Shown: piece after piece, positions 1 to 8,918 of the stretch
How positions within the stretch are numbered: the stretch's first letter is position 1
Layout: every line of letters begins with the position of its first letter
Origin: CAWJEL01 sp964647255
Lineage (GTDB): Bacteria > Chloroflexota > Anaerolineae > CG2-30-64-16
DNA: 57,093 nucleotides
NCBI GenBank assembly: GCA_964647255.1
Contig: CAZYGI010000020.1
Coordinates: 1 to 57,093, forward strand
Direction: 5' to 3'
Notes under the pieces: generated by a model
What the model was told of the DNA's origin: nothing
Database searches by the model: none
The model's input: the letters and a program-made list of their open reading frames with translations, nothing else
Made by a program: the position numbers and the translations under genes

Positions 1-15
1 GAACGGAGACCGACT

Positions 16-1089
16 ATGAAACACAGCGGGCATGGGATCTTATTAGGTGTGGCACTGCTCATGCTGATCTTCCTGGCAGCGTGTGGAGGCAGTCAGCCGA
101 CGCCTCAAGCCGCGGCCAACAGCGACCGCGTTGCTTCGCGCGTCGCCGAGGAACTTGCAGTAGCGGCGACTCTCACCGCGCTCGCTCCGCGCAGCGCGCC
201 GGCCGAGGCCGATTTCCCGACTCCGGAGCCCTCGGCCACGCCCACCGCGCCCCGGCCCCCAGAAACCCGGCCAGAGGAACTCACCGCAACTCCGACGCCG
301 GTTCCGCCGCTCCCTACGCCCGCTGGACCTTCCTGCAGCGTCACAGCAGCGGGGCTTAACCTGCGCAGCGGCCCCGGCACCGTCTTCGCCCCGCCGATCG
401 GCGGACTGGCGAAGAACGCCGAGCTCCGGCCGCTCTCATTTGTTTCTCGCGGCTTCCCTTCCGGCCAATGGATCGAGGTGCAGGTGGTCGCTACCGGCCG
501 CCGCGGTTGGGTCAGCGCAGGTGCGCAGTTTGTCACCTGTAACGTTGATGTCACGCGGCTGCCAGCGGGCACCTCACCGGCCACCCCCGTCCTCACACCG
601 ACGCCAGTGGTGGTCACCGTGGTGCCGGTGTTTACACCCACGCGTGTCCTGGTCGTCGTCGTCCCTGTGGATGGCGGGGATGAAAACAAGAATATTCACA
701 ATAATCGGGGCGTCAAAGGCGGCAACAACGTGCTCCTGCCCGGCTACACGGGCCCAACCGACCCGGTTCGGTTCAAAGATCGCATCGTTTTTCAGGTGGA
801 GGTCTTCGACCGTACTGTCGGCCAATACGACGGCGCGGGGATCCGCGATGTAGAATTCCAGATATCAGACGATTTCGGACGCGTTCACCAACGCATCGAA
901 CGCAACCCCGGCTACTGTGTCTTTGGCGGTGGGGAGCCTGACTGCACCGTGTGGCGGTTCTCCGAGCACAACAACCGCTGGCCCGACGGCTCCGAGCTCC
1001 ACGAGGGGTTCCATAATGTCCAGATCATCATCACTGCCCAAACGGGCCAGCGAATCAACTGGAACTGGGGCTTCGTGATCGAGCGCTAG
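16..1089 (+). CDS. Lipoprotein with bacterial SH3 domain
   Basis: Probable surface lipoprotein. The start follows a CGGAG ribosome-binding site. A hydrophobic signal (residues about 8-22) ends in a lipobox FLAAC with Cys23 as the expected lipidation site. A Pro/Thr/Ala-rich linker (about 26-105) leads to an SH3b-type domain (about 106-175) with the typical LNLRSGPGT motif and a GRRGWV segment. Cys107 and Cys175 bracket the domain and could form a disulfide. A second Pro/Thr/Val linker follows, then a C-terminal domain of about 130 residues (about 230-357) that I do not recognise. SH3b domains commonly bind cell-wall or surface ligands; the ligand here is unknown. It stands alone: the next gene is convergent. 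Confidence 0.8.
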   Translation: MKHSGHGILLGVALLMLIFLAACGGSQPTPQAAANSDRVASRVAEELAVAATLTALAPRSAPAEADFPTPEPSATPTAPRPPETRPEELTATPTPVPPLPTPAGPSCSVTAAGLNLRSGPGTVFAPPIGGLAKNAELRPLSFVSRGFPSGQWIEVQVVATGRRGWVSAGAQFVTCNVDVTRLPAGTSPATPVLTPTPVVVTVVPVFTPTRVLVVVVPVDGGDENKNIHNNRGVKGGNNVLLPGYTGPTDPVRFKDRIVFQVEVFDRTVGQYDGAGIRDVEFQISDDFGRVHQRIERNPGYCVFGGGEPDCTVWRFSEHNNRWPDGSELHEGFHNVQIIITAQTGQRINWNWGFVIER

Positions 1090-1113
1090 CCTGCAGCCTG
1101 ACCTGCAGCCTGA
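1090..1113. repeat. 12-bp tandem duplication after a stop codon
   Basis: The word CCTGCAGCCTGA occurs twice back to back (1090-1101, 1102-1113), starting at the base after the TAG stop of the SH3 lipoprotein gene. It is the shortest example of the intergenic word-repeat elements seen elsewhere in the window. Confidence 0.7.
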
Positions 1114-1132
1114 GCCGACCAGGCGCCGGTAC

Positions 1133-1172
1133 AAAAAAACGGCCCCCACCTCTGATGAAGGAGGTGGGGGCC
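1133..1172 (-). terminator. Rho-independent terminator of the FG-GAP protein gene
   Basis: Perfect 12-bp GC-rich arms (1141-1152 and 1161-1172) enclose an 8-base loop. Read on the minus strand, the stem is followed by G and seven T (1133-1140). It lies 34 bases past the stop of the minus-strand gene. On the plus strand it has no T run. Confidence 0.85.
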
Positions 1173-1206
1173 GCGGTGTGTAGCCCGCAAGCGCAGGGCG
1201 AGAGGC

Positions 1207-3549
1207 TTATTTGAGCGTCAGGGGCACAAAGCTCGTGTAGAAGTTATTCACCAGGTGCACCGTGACGTTGATCTGCCGCGTCCGGTTGGGCACGCTGGAA
1301 TCTCCGGCGATCACCGTGATGATCGCGTGATAGGTGCCCGGCGTGTAGTCCTTGGCGGTGAGCGTCATCGTGCTGGGCGTGGTGCCGGCAGCCGGGGTGA
1401 ATGACAGCCACGAATCCACCGGCGTGAGCGCATCCAGGCCCTCGATCTTCAGGCCGGCGTCCGTGACCTCGAAGCGGCCGGCCGCCAGAGCCGCCAGCAG
1501 CTCGCTGAACCCTTCGACGGGCACAGCGGCGGCGGCCCAGCTTGTCGGAATGCCGGGGCGCTCGATCGAGACCGTCTGCTGCACGCGCGGCTGGCCGATC
1601 TTCTGCCAGATCGTGACCGCGCTCGGCGTCACCACCAGGCCAGAATCGCTCACCGTCAGCCGGACCGTCACGTACTGGATCGGATCGGCGACGTTGGGAT
1701 CATCAGTGACGAACATGATGGAGCCGAAGTAGGGGCCGCCGGGTGTTTTCACTCGGCTGTTGACGCTGACATTCACGGTCGTCGGCGTGGTGCCGGACGT
1801 CGGGCTGACCACCAGCCAGTCGCTCCCGCCCTGAACAACAGCGTGCCAGCTAAACGGTGCGCTGCCGCCCTGGCTGGCAACCGTCACTTGCTTCGCCGCC
1901 ACGGTGTCCCCGTATCCGATGGTGAATTCCACCAGCTTGGGGTTCACCACCATCGTCACCCCCGTGATCGTCACGCTGACCGTGATATCCTGAGGGCTGG
2001 CCTGCACCCCGGAGGGCGACGTCGCGGTGATACGAATCTTGCCCGAATACGTGCCGGGACCGATCACCGAGGTGTCCACCGAGACGCCGAGCGTGGCGGG
2101 AGTCGTCCCGCTGGTGGCCGACAGCTTGAGCCAGGCCGGGCTATCCACCGCCGTAGCCTGCCAGGAGATCACGTCCGCCGTGCCGGCGTTGGTGATGTTG
2201 ACCGTCTTCGTGGGTGAGATGGCCCGATATTCCATGGAGAAGCTCAAATTGGTCGGCGTCACACTGAGGACCGGCCCGAGCGTGATCCCCGGCCCATCCA
2301 CGTTGGCGATCGCCATCACGGGTAAGTTATCGGTCTCACCGGTGGTGTAGAAGCTCCCGGTTACATCGGTGAAGATATCGTTGATCTCCGGCTGCGTATA
2401 GATGCGATAACGATCAGCGCGGAGCACCACCGGCTCGGCCTTGCCATCCCCATCCACATCGCCCAGGCGCACCGAACGCCATGCGGTCGCGGAATACCCG
2501 ATCGCCTGCTTGAACTCGTTGTCGCTGCCCACGCTCGCGCCGAGCGGATTCAGCATCATGAGCGCTACGCTGGCCGCCCGCGGATCGCGCAGCATTACCA
2601 CTTCATCATCGCCATCGCCGTTGAGATCGCCGGCCGCAATGGAGGTGAAATAGGGGTAGAACTTGTTGTCAATGTTCGACACCATGTCCATAAAGGTGGT
2701 GCCGGAGGTCTGGAAGAAGAGCGCTGAGGGGAAATAGGCTTGAACGCCGCCTCGAGTCAGGAACAGCTCATCGCCGGCCCGGCTGGTGGAGAAATTGCCG
2801 CCCACGGCCGCCAGCCAGGGGAAGTCGTAGTACCCTTGCGCCAGCACCGACCAGGTGTTCACCTTCCAGATCATGACGAGCTTGTCTTGCAGCGAGGGAT
2901 TGCGGGCGAGCACCAGCTCATCCGTGTTGTCGCCGTTGAAGTCGGCGGCTGCCATATCCTGCCACATCATGCCATACTGCGCCGAATTGAACAGCGTCCA
3001 TTGGCCGGCTGTGGCGTTCGTGCCGCCGTCGTAGACCCGTAGCGTGGCCTGGATATTCGTGCCGCTATCCACGTGAACCACCGCGAACTCCGCCTTGCCG
3101 TCGCCATCGAAATCGCCGGTGACCAACAGTTGCACGGTGCGCCCGGTGCCCAGGTTCACTTCGAACGAAACCGGCTGCGAGTTAGGCTGGACAACCGGGT
3201 CGAAGACCTTGATGATGGTGCCTTTGGCGGCGACGATCTCGGCATCGCCGTCACCGTTGAAGTCCCCGGCCGCCACCCGGGTGTACCCCGTGTCGCTGCC
3301 CGAATTCCACTCGGCAGACTTTGTACCCGTCGCAACATAGGGGTCATCCACCCGAATCTGCCCGGCGCTGGTGAGCAGGATGATCTCGGAGTCGTACGTT
3401 GCAGCCGGTTGGGCCGGCGCATCCGGCTCAGCGTGTGCCGTGTGCGCGGGAACGCCGAACATTCCCGCCAACGGGGCCAACAGGATCGCCAGGATCGCGA
3501 TCACACTCCACCCAAAGGAACGGCGCATGGTCTTGCCTCCCTGCATCAT
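1207..3549 (-). CDS. Secreted FG-GAP repeat protein with BACON-like domains
   Basis: Exported protein of about 780 residues. Two ATG starts each have a good ribosome-binding site: 3549 (GAGGAGG, 7-base spacing, chosen) and 3528 (GGGAGG). A signal peptide follows, with a hydrophobic core and an AHA cleavage-like end. The N-terminal half carries at least five FG-GAP/VCBS-type motifs with calcium-loop cores such as GDFNGDGDAEIV and GDVDGDGKAE, which predicts an integrin-alpha-like beta propeller. The C-terminal half has three repeats of about 100 residues with the signature W-L-x(4,5)-SGTTP, resembling BACON or choice-of-anchor Ig-like domains. Adhesion or carbohydrate binding at the surface is likely by family, but the ligand is unknown. 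It has its own promoter and terminator, so it is monocistronic. Confidence 0.85.
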   Translation of the reverse strand: MMQGGKTMRRSFGWSVIAILAILLAPLAGMFGVPAHTAHAEPDAPAQPAATYDSEIILLTSAGQIRVDDPYVATGTKSAEWNSGSDTGYTRVAAGDFNGDGDAEIVAAKGTIIKVFDPVVQPNSQPVSFEVNLGTGRTVQLLVTGDFDGDGKAEFAVVHVDSGTNIQATLRVYDGGTNATAGQWTLFNSAQYGMMWQDMAAADFNGDNTDELVLARNPSLQDKLVMIWKVNTWSVLAQGYYDFPWLAAVGGNFSTSRAGDELFLTRGGVQAYFPSALFFQTSGTTFMDMVSNIDNKFYPYFTSIAAGDLNGDGDDEVVMLRDPRAASVALMMLNPLGASVGSDNEFKQAIGYSATAWRSVRLGDVDGDGKAEPVVLRADRYRIYTQPEINDIFTDVTGSFYTTGETDNLPVMAIANVDGPGITLGPVLSVTPTNLSFSMEYRAISPTKTVNITNAGTADVISWQATAVDSPAWLKLSATSGTTPATLGVSVDTSVIGPGTYSGKIRITATSPSGVQASPQDITVSVTITGVTMVVNPKLVEFTIGYGDTVAAKQVTVASQGGSAPFSWHAVVQGGSDWLVVSPTSGTTPTTVNVSVNSRVKTPGGPYFGSIMFVTDDPNVADPIQYVTVRLTVSDSGLVVTPSAVTIWQKIGQPRVQQTVSIERPGIPTSWAAAAVPVEGFSELLAALAAGRFEVTDAGLKIEGLDALTPVDSWLSFTPAAGTTPSTMTLTAKDYTPGTYHAIITVIAGDSSVPNRTRQINVTVHLVNNFYTSFVPLTLK

Positions 3550-3687
3550 GAATTTGCCTCCTCGCATCGAATGGTTCCGTGGACAGCACGTCCGCCCACG
3601 AGCAGCACGGCAACGACGCAAACCGCCGGATCCGGATGCCAACCGTGTGCTGGCATCGTTCCGGCGGCCTCATTGCCTGGGGTGCAA

Positions 3688-3717
3688 ATTATAGCACGTG
3701 CAAACACCCCGCGCCAA
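3688..3717 (-). promoter_or_regulatory. Predicted sigma70 promoter of the FG-GAP gene
   Basis: On the minus strand, TTGGCG (3712-3717), an 18-base spacer and TATAAT (3688-3693) lie about 135 bases upstream of the start, giving a long 5' leader. Confidence 0.6.
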
Positions 3718-3794
3718 AGTCCCAGCACCGCCAGCCGCTGCGCTGGTGTGACGCCGCGCCAGTCGTTTCGGTTCCCCGCAACCGCGTGATGTGC

Positions 3795-3800
3795 TATACT
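3795..3800 (+). promoter_or_regulatory. -10 box giving a nearly leaderless transcript
   Basis: TATACT ends 9 bases before the ATG of the ybaK-like gene at 3810, so transcription should begin about 3 bases before the start codon. No ribosome-binding site is visible. The -35 region is weak. Confidence 0.5.
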
Positions 3801-3809
3801 TAGCGCAAC

Positions 3810-4310
3810 ATGAGCCAGCTCAAGATTCCCAAGACCCTGGGCATGCGGGTTCTCGAAGGCCACCGTATTCCCTACGAACCGGTGCAGTACGCCGTGCCGG
3901 TCCATCTTGCCGCGGATGAGGTGGCCGCAGTGCTCGGCTTCCCGGTGGAGCAGACGTTCAAAACCCTGGTGGTCCTGCCCGAACGACCGCAGGCGCGCCC
4001 CCTCCTCGCGCTGCTGCCCGGCAACGCCCAACTCGACCTCAAGAAGTTGGCCGCGACCTCCGGAGAAAAAAAGGTGCAGATGGCGCCCCAGCGCGAGGCC
4101 GAGCGCCTGACGGGGCTGGAAAAAGGCGGCATCTCGCCCCTAGCGCTGATGGACAAGGGTTGGCCGGTTTACATGGACGAGACTGCGATCCTGTTCGACC
4201 GCATCGAGCTCAGCGCAGGGCGGGTGGGGTTCGGCGTGATTGTGCCCGTTGAGCCGTTGGTCGCGCTCCTCAGCGCGACCCTGGCCGATCTCAGTATTGA
4301 TCTTCTGTGA
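3810..4310 (+). CDS. ybaK: YbaK/EbsC-family aminoacyl-tRNA deacylase
   Basis: 166 residues, the normal size of a single-domain Cys-tRNA(Pro)/Cys-tRNA(Cys) deacylase. The family removes amino acids wrongly charged to tRNA(Pro) in the cytoplasm. Family features visible are the VPVHLAADEVAAVLG segment, the FKTLVV strand carrying the conserved lysine, LALLPGNAQLDLKKLA, and the glycine-rich KGGISPLAL loop near the C-terminus. The start has no Shine-Dalgarno and lies just after a -10 box, suggesting leaderless translation. Its 3' end overlaps the convergent dehydrogenase gene by 20 bases, so the two share a terminal region. Family assignment is strong; which tRNA it edits cannot be told from sequence. 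Confidence 0.9.
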   Translation: MSQLKIPKTLGMRVLEGHRIPYEPVQYAVPVHLAADEVAAVLGFPVEQTFKTLVVLPERPQARPLLALLPGNAQLDLKKLAATSGEKKVQMAPQREAERLTGLEKGGISPLALMDKGWPVYMDETAILFDRIELSAGRVGFGVIVPVEPLVALLSATLADLSIDLL

Positions 4311-5292
4311 ATATCTCAGGATTTACGCAATGCAGCAGCCGCCTGCCCGCCAACCCCGCCAGCAGGTTATCGCACGCCAGCTCCGCCATCCTTTGACGCG
4401 CGCCGCGCGTCGCCGAGCCGATGTGCGGCAGGATCAGGCAGTTCGGCAGGGCGTACAGCGGGTGATCCAGCGGCAGCGGTTCGGGCACGGTGACGTCCAG
4501 CGCCGCACCGGCGATCCAACCCTCGGTTAGTGCCTTCACCAGGGCGGCTTGCTCCACCACCGGCCCGCGCGCGGTGTTCACCAGGATCGCGGCCGGCTTC
4601 ATCGAGCGCAACGCGGCCTCGTTGATCAGCCCGCGCGTCTCCGGCGTCAGCGGGCAGTGGAGCGAGACGAAATCGCTGGTGCGCAGCAGCAGGTCGAGCG
4701 GCAGGCACACCGCGCCGAGCTCCCGCTCGGCGGCGTCATGGACGCTGGGATCGGCGTATACGATGTGCAGCCCGAAGCCATAGGCTCGGCGCGCCACCGC
4801 GTACCCGATCTGTCCCATGCCGACGATGCCCAGCGTCGCGCCCGCCAGGTCGGCGCCCAGCCAACCCGTCGGTGACCAGGTCGTCCAGCAGCCAGCCCGT
4901 GCGTCGCCGCCAGCTTCCGGCAGCCGACGGGCGGCCGCGAGCAGCGCGGCCAACGCCAGGTCCGCCGTGGCGTCGGTGAGCACGCCCGGCGTGTTGCCCA
5001 CCGGGATCCCGCGCCGCGTGCACGCAGCCACATCTACGTTGTCATAGCCCACCGCCATGTTGCTGACGACGCGCAGCCTGGGTGCGCGCGCCAACAGCGC
5101 CTCATCCACCCGCACGGTGAGCAGCGAGAACAGCCCTTCGGCGTCGGCCAGGTGCGCCTCCAGCTCCGGCGCCAGGCGCGTCGCGTTCTCCGGGCCGATC
5201 AGCGGCCGCACTCTGCCGTCCAGCCGAGCCAGCCAAACGGCCGGCAGGGCGTGGGTGATCAAGACAAGCGGGAGCTCTGCGGTAGATAGCAT
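4291..5292 (-). CDS. D-2-hydroxyacid dehydrogenase (glyoxylate/hydroxypyruvate reductase type)
   Basis: NAD(P)-dependent oxidoreductase of about 333 residues, interconverting a 2-oxo acid and a D-2-hydroxy acid (glycerate, glycolate or similar). Visible are the SNMAVGYDNVDV segment, the Rossmann loop GMGQIG, the catalytic Arg in VNTARGPVV, the acidic residue in LDVTVPEPLP, and the catalytic His in LPHIGSAT. The frame stays open upstream to 5478, but the ATG at 5292 (MLSTAELPLVLITH) gives the normal family N-terminus and the longer version adds non-conserved sequence from a repeat. It lies downstream of the beta-galactosidase in the same direction, separated by a repeat-filled spacer, so co-transcription is possible but not certain. 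Exact substrate unknown. Confidence 0.88.
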   Translation of the reverse strand: MLSTAELPLVLITHALPAVWLARLDGRVRPLIGPENATRLAPELEAHLADAEGLFSLLTVRVDEALLARAPRLRVVSNMAVGYDNVDVAACTRRGIPVGNTPGVLTDATADLALAALLAAARRLPEAGGDARAGCWTTWSPTGWLGADLAGATLGIVGMGQIGYAVARRAYGFGLHIVYADPSVHDAAERELGAVCLPLDLLLRTSDFVSLHCPLTPETRGLINEAALRSMKPAAILVNTARGPVVEQAALVKALTEGWIAGAALDVTVPEPLPLDHPLYALPNCLILPHIGSATRGARQRMAELACDNLLAGLAGRRLLHCVNPEIFTEDQY

Positions 5293-5374
5293 GTGTCGGA
5301 TACTCCGCGTCATGGGATACGGCGGGTTGCGATCGCCGGACAGCCGCCGTATGCACTCGGCGGCTGGTGCGCCA

Positions 5375-5464
5375 AACCCCGTTGAAACGGGTTTGCCTTC
5401 GGCACTGCACCCGCCCCGTTTCAACGGGTCCGTCATATCAGGCGTCGGTTTCAACCGATGCCCG
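5375..5464. repeat. Cluster of three small palindromes sharing a GTTGAAAC core
   Basis: Three short inverted repeats lie within 90 bases: CCCCGTTGAAACGGGT (about 5377-5392), CCCCGTTTCAACGGGT (about 5414-5429) and TCGGTTTCAACCGAT (about 5445-5459). The second has the first one's core in reverse orientation. This is REP-like organisation between the GH42 gene and the dehydrogenase gene. Similar copies in other genomes would have to be searched for. Confidence 0.65.
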
Positions 5465-5487
5465 TTACGCCGCACCACGCGTCTCGC

Positions 5488-7476
5488 TCACGACAACACC
5501 AGCACGTCGCGCGGCCCGACCTCGATTGCCTCGCCTGCCGCCTGCACGATCTGCGTCTCGTCGGTGAAATTAAGCAGCAGCGTATAGGGGCCGCGGCGCG
5601 CGGCGACCACGCCAGTTGGCAGGTCCTCGGCCAGGCGCGCCACACCCGCCGCGCCGGCCAGGTAGGCTGCAATGGCCGCCGCCTGCGCTTCAGTCGGATA
5701 CCAGCCGAGATACAGCGCCCGGCCGCGACCAACCGTGGCGTCCGTGAGCGCCGCAGCGCCGGCAAACGGGCCATCGGCATACCGCGCCAGGGCCACGGTG
5801 CCCGGTTCCGGCGCCAGCGCCTCGGCCCAGACTGCAGCCGATCCCGCCAACCCCGACAGCCCGGTCTCCAAGCCGAAAGCAATGCCGGGCAGCAGGCTGC
5901 CCCAGTCCGTCACGGTCGCGGCGACCAGGTCGCGCAGGACGCCCGGCAGCGGCTGATCGGTGACGAGGTTGCTGGCAGTCTTGAACCCGGAGCGCACGCC
6001 GAACAGGACCGTGCCGCCCGCGCCGGCGAAGGCGGCCAGCCGCTCGGCCAGGGGCGCGCCGGCCAGGTACGATGACGGGGCCACGACCAGCTTATAGCGA
6101 CTCAGGTCGGCGTCCGGCGAGACGATATCGGCCGGGATGCCCAGCTTCGCCAGGGCGCGATAGAAGACGAACAGGTGCCGTTGATAGGTGAAATCCTGGC
6201 GGTGCGGCTGGTCCTGGATCGCCCACACGTCATCGTAATCCAGCAGCAGCGCCACTTCCGCGGCCGACGGGTGCGCGGCGACGGCCTGCATCAGGTCCCG
6301 CTCAGCGCGCATCGCCAGCAGCTCGCGGTAGCCGGTCGCAGGGCTTGCATCGTGATGCAGCAGGCCAGAATGGTGCTGCTCAAAGGCAAAACGGCAGGCG
6401 CGCCAGCGGAAGTAGACCACGGCCTCCGCGCCCTCGGCCAGCGCGTGCCAGGTCCACAGCCGCACCGTGCCGGGACGCACCACGGTGTTGAATCGGCTCC
6501 AGTTGATCGGGCCGCACTGCTGCTCCATCACCCAGAAGGGAGCCTGCTTGAACCCGCGCGCCTTGGCATGGCAGAAGCCCGTGACGTAGGGATCTCCCGC
6601 GTCGTAGGCGAAGAGGCAGCCGGGCTTCTCCGGCAGATAGAGCGAGTCACCCAGGAACTCGGCATGGCCGGTCGGGTAGGAGTCCCAAGCGATGAAATCA
6701 AGCGGGCGGGCCAGGTCGCGATAGTCCAGGTCCTCGAGGTCGGCGAGGACATTGGTGGTGACGAACTGGCCAGCGGCGTGACAGCGTAGGAGATCTACCT
6801 GCGCCTGCTGGTAGCTCACCGTGGCATCCGAGGCGAAGCGGGCATAGTCCAGCACATGGCTGGGGTTGGCGCCGGTCGGAGTCAGGTTCGGCAGCCGGAC
6901 CTCCTCCCAGCGGCGGTAGGTCTGGCTCCAGAAGACCGCGCCCCACGCCTCATTGAGCGCATCCAACGTCTCATATTTGCGCCTGAGCCACTCCCGAAAG
7001 GCGGCCGCACACTGTTCGCAGTAACAGCGCACGGTATCATGACAGCCGAACTCGTTGTCAATCTGCCAGCCGGCGACGGCCGGATGCACGCCGTAGCGTT
7101 CGGCCATCGCCCGCACGATGCGCTCGCTGTGCCGGCGATAGGTCGGGCTGGTGGGGCAGTAGTGCCGTCGCGTGCCACTGTTTCGGGTGCGGCCCTGCGC
7201 GTCCACCGGCAGCACATCGGGATAGTCGTGCGTCAGCCACGCGGGCGGCGCGGCGGTCGGCGTGCCGAGCACGACACGCAAACCCGCATCCGCCAGGATC
7301 GTGATCGCCTGATCCAGCCAGCCCCAGGCGAACTGCCCCTCGGCCGGCTCCATCAGCGCCCAGGCGAACTCGGCGATGCGCACGTAGGTCAGGCCCGCCT
7401 CGGCCATCATCTGCGCATCAACGCGCCAACGTTCGGCCGGCCAGTGTTCGGGGTAGTAACAGACACCAAGCTTCAT
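5488..7476 (-). CDS. GH42 beta-galactosidase
   Basis: Glycoside hydrolase family 42, 662 residues, the usual length; no signal peptide, so cytoplasmic. The N-terminus KLGVCYYPEHWP and the (beta/alpha)8 barrel are typical. The acid/base is Glu142 (WQIDNEFG) and the nucleophile Glu318 (FWVMEQQ). The family zinc cluster is present: Cys107, Cys151, Cys153 and Cys156. The trimerisation and C-terminal beta domains follow, ending in a DVLVLS-like strand. It overlaps the upstream glycosyltransferase by 4 bases (ATGA), so the two are translationally coupled. Placed at the end of a LacI-controlled ABC operon, it probably cleaves an imported beta-galactoside, or a galactolipid given its glycosyltransferase partners (inference). 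Confidence 0.95.
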   Translation of the reverse strand: MKLGVCYYPEHWPAERWRVDAQMMAEAGLTYVRIAEFAWALMEPAEGQFAWGWLDQAITILADAGLRVVLGTPTAAPPAWLTHDYPDVLPVDAQGRTRNSGTRRHYCPTSPTYRRHSERIVRAMAERYGVHPAVAGWQIDNEFGCHDTVRCYCEQCAAAFREWLRRKYETLDALNEAWGAVFWSQTYRRWEEVRLPNLTPTGANPSHVLDYARFASDATVSYQQAQVDLLRCHAAGQFVTTNVLADLEDLDYRDLARPLDFIAWDSYPTGHAEFLGDSLYLPEKPGCLFAYDAGDPYVTGFCHAKARGFKQAPFWVMEQQCGPINWSRFNTVVRPGTVRLWTWHALAEGAEAVVYFRWRACRFAFEQHHSGLLHHDASPATGYRELLAMRAERDLMQAVAAHPSAAEVALLLDYDDVWAIQDQPHRQDFTYQRHLFVFYRALAKLGIPADIVSPDADLSRYKLVVAPSSYLAGAPLAERLAAFAGAGGTVLFGVRSGFKTASNLVTDQPLPGVLRDLVAATVTDWGSLLPGIAFGLETGLSGLAGSAAVWAEALAPEPGTVALARYADGPFAGAAALTDATVGRGRALYLGWYPTEAQAAAIAAYLAGAAGVARLAEDLPTGVVAARRGPYTLLLNFTDETQIVQAAGEAIEVGPRDVLVLS

Positions 7477-8741
7477 GGAGATGCCTTTCGTAATCGAGAT
7501 TCAACCAGTTGCCGATAGAGCGTTTCCAACCGATCCACGTGCGCCCCAACAGTGAATTGGGTTGCGAGCAATCGCGCGTTCGCGGCAAAAGTTCGTCGAG
7601 TTATGTCATTTTTTAGAAGTGCGGCGAGGTTTCCAGCCATTTCTGAATCCGAGTCTACCAGGAAGCCGTTGACCCCGTCAAGAACCAGGTCACGGAGGCT
7701 TACGTCGCGCCGCGCCACAATCGGCAGGCCGCACAGGAGCGCCTCGAGCAACGTCATCGGATGAACTTCGCTCAGCGACGCGTTGACGAACACATGGGCG
7801 ACCGCGTAGATCTCAGCCATCCGCTCCCAGGCGACAGGACCGGCGAGCACCACTTGCTGCGCCAGGCCGGCCGCGCGCGCCGCAGCGGCCAGCCTGTCCT
7901 GCGCGGGCCCGGCGCCGACAAAGACCGCCCGGCAGCCCGCATCCGCCTGCAGCAGCGGCTGTAACGCCGCCAGGAGCGGCAGCACCCGCTTCTCCGGCGC
8001 CAACCGGCCGACATAGAGGATGACGCGATCCGCCGGGCTGATGCCGAGGCCGGCGCGCACGCGATCGCGGTCGGCCTCCGTGACTTGCCCCAGGTCGAAA
8101 CGCGCCCCGGACGAGCCGTTGCCGATCACAGCCGTACGGATCCCCGGCCGGAAGGAGGCCACATAGGTCTTGATCTTTTCCGACGGACAGAGCAGGGCAT
8201 CGTAGCCGTCCAGGAACCGCGCCAGGAACCCGTTGATCGCGCGGTCGGGGAGCAGTCGCCCCAACGGCAGGTAATGGCGGTACTCCGGGTAGAACGTGTG
8301 CAGCGTATGGATCAACGGCAGACCGGCGTCACGGGCGGCGCGCTTGCCGGCCCATCCCAGGGCGAACTCGGTATGCGTGTGGATGAGGTCGAGCTTTTCT
8401 CGCGCGACGATACGGTTAACGACTATTTGCCGCGCTAGCCCGACCCGGAGCTCGATGTCGGACCTGAACGGGAGGGAAGGGACACGATAGAGGCGGTCAC
8501 CCAGGTCCGAACTCGAGGCGATGGGTCCCCCCCCTGCAAGGTTAGCCAGTCTGATGCTAGAGGTGAGAAACTGGCTAAAGCCGCGATTCCGGCATCGCGC
8601 TGGGTCGTTCGTCGGATATTCCACGGTCAGGACCACGACCTTGTGGCCGCGATGCTCCAGCTCATCCTGCACCTGGGTGATGGCGGTGGAGACGCCGTTC
8701 TTGGTGGGCAGGTAACAGTCGGTGAAGAGGCCGATATTCAT
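7473..8741 (-). CDS. GT4-family glycosyltransferase
   Basis: GT-B fold glycosyltransferase of 422 residues. The N-terminus NIGLFTDCYLPTKNGVSTAI is characteristic of the GT4 branch that includes diacylglycerol glucosyltransferases and phosphatidylinositol mannosyltransferases. The acceptor-domain HTHTEFALG segment, the linker YVGRLAPEKR and the donor-binding region with NASLSEVHPMTLLEALLCGLP (EX7E motif) are all present. No signal peptide; a cytoplasmic, membrane-facing enzyme is likely. No clear ribosome-binding site precedes the ATG at 8741. The overlap with GH42 and the GT28-like gene upstream suggest a lipid- or polymer-glycosylation function, but the acceptor cannot be read from the sequence. 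Confidence 0.88.
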   Translation of the reverse strand: MNIGLFTDCYLPTKNGVSTAITQVQDELEHRGHKVVVLTVEYPTNDPARCRNRGFSQFLTSSIRLANLAGGGPIASSSDLGDRLYRVPSLPFRSDIELRVGLARQIVVNRIVAREKLDLIHTHTEFALGWAGKRAARDAGLPLIHTLHTFYPEYRHYLPLGRLLPDRAINGFLARFLDGYDALLCPSEKIKTYVASFRPGIRTAVIGNGSSGARFDLGQVTEADRDRVRAGLGISPADRVILYVGRLAPEKRVLPLLAALQPLLQADAGCRAVFVGAGPAQDRLAAAARAAGLAQQVVLAGPVAWERMAEIYAVAHVFVNASLSEVHPMTLLEALLCGLPIVARRDVSLRDLVLDGVNGFLVDSDSEMAGNLAALLKNDITRRTFAANARLLATQFTVGAHVDRLETLYRQLVESRLRKASP

Positions 8742-8752
8742 GTTGGTGCAAA

Positions 8753-8888
8753 TGTCATCCTAAGCGAGTCGACCACTCAAAGTCAGCCGCGGCGAAACTC
8801 CAGCGAAGGATCTAGACGCAGCAAACGAGATCCTTCGCTGGGTCTTCACCGCACCGCAAGCTGCGCCGTTTGCCCGCTCAGGATGACA
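8753..8888. repeat. Nested palindromic intergenic repeat
   Basis: Outer arms TGTCATCCTAAGCG (8753-8766) and CGCTCAGGATGACA (8875-8888) pair with one mismatch. Inner perfect 13-bp arms CAGCGAAGGATCT (8801-8813) and AGATCCTTCGCTG (8828-8840) enclose a 14-base loop. The same words (GTCATCCTGAGCG, GCGAAGGATCTCG) recur in the gltB-gltD spacer, so this is a dispersed element. Confidence 0.75.
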
Positions 8889-8918
8889 GTCGGAGGCATC
8901 GTCGGTGATGAGCACCTC

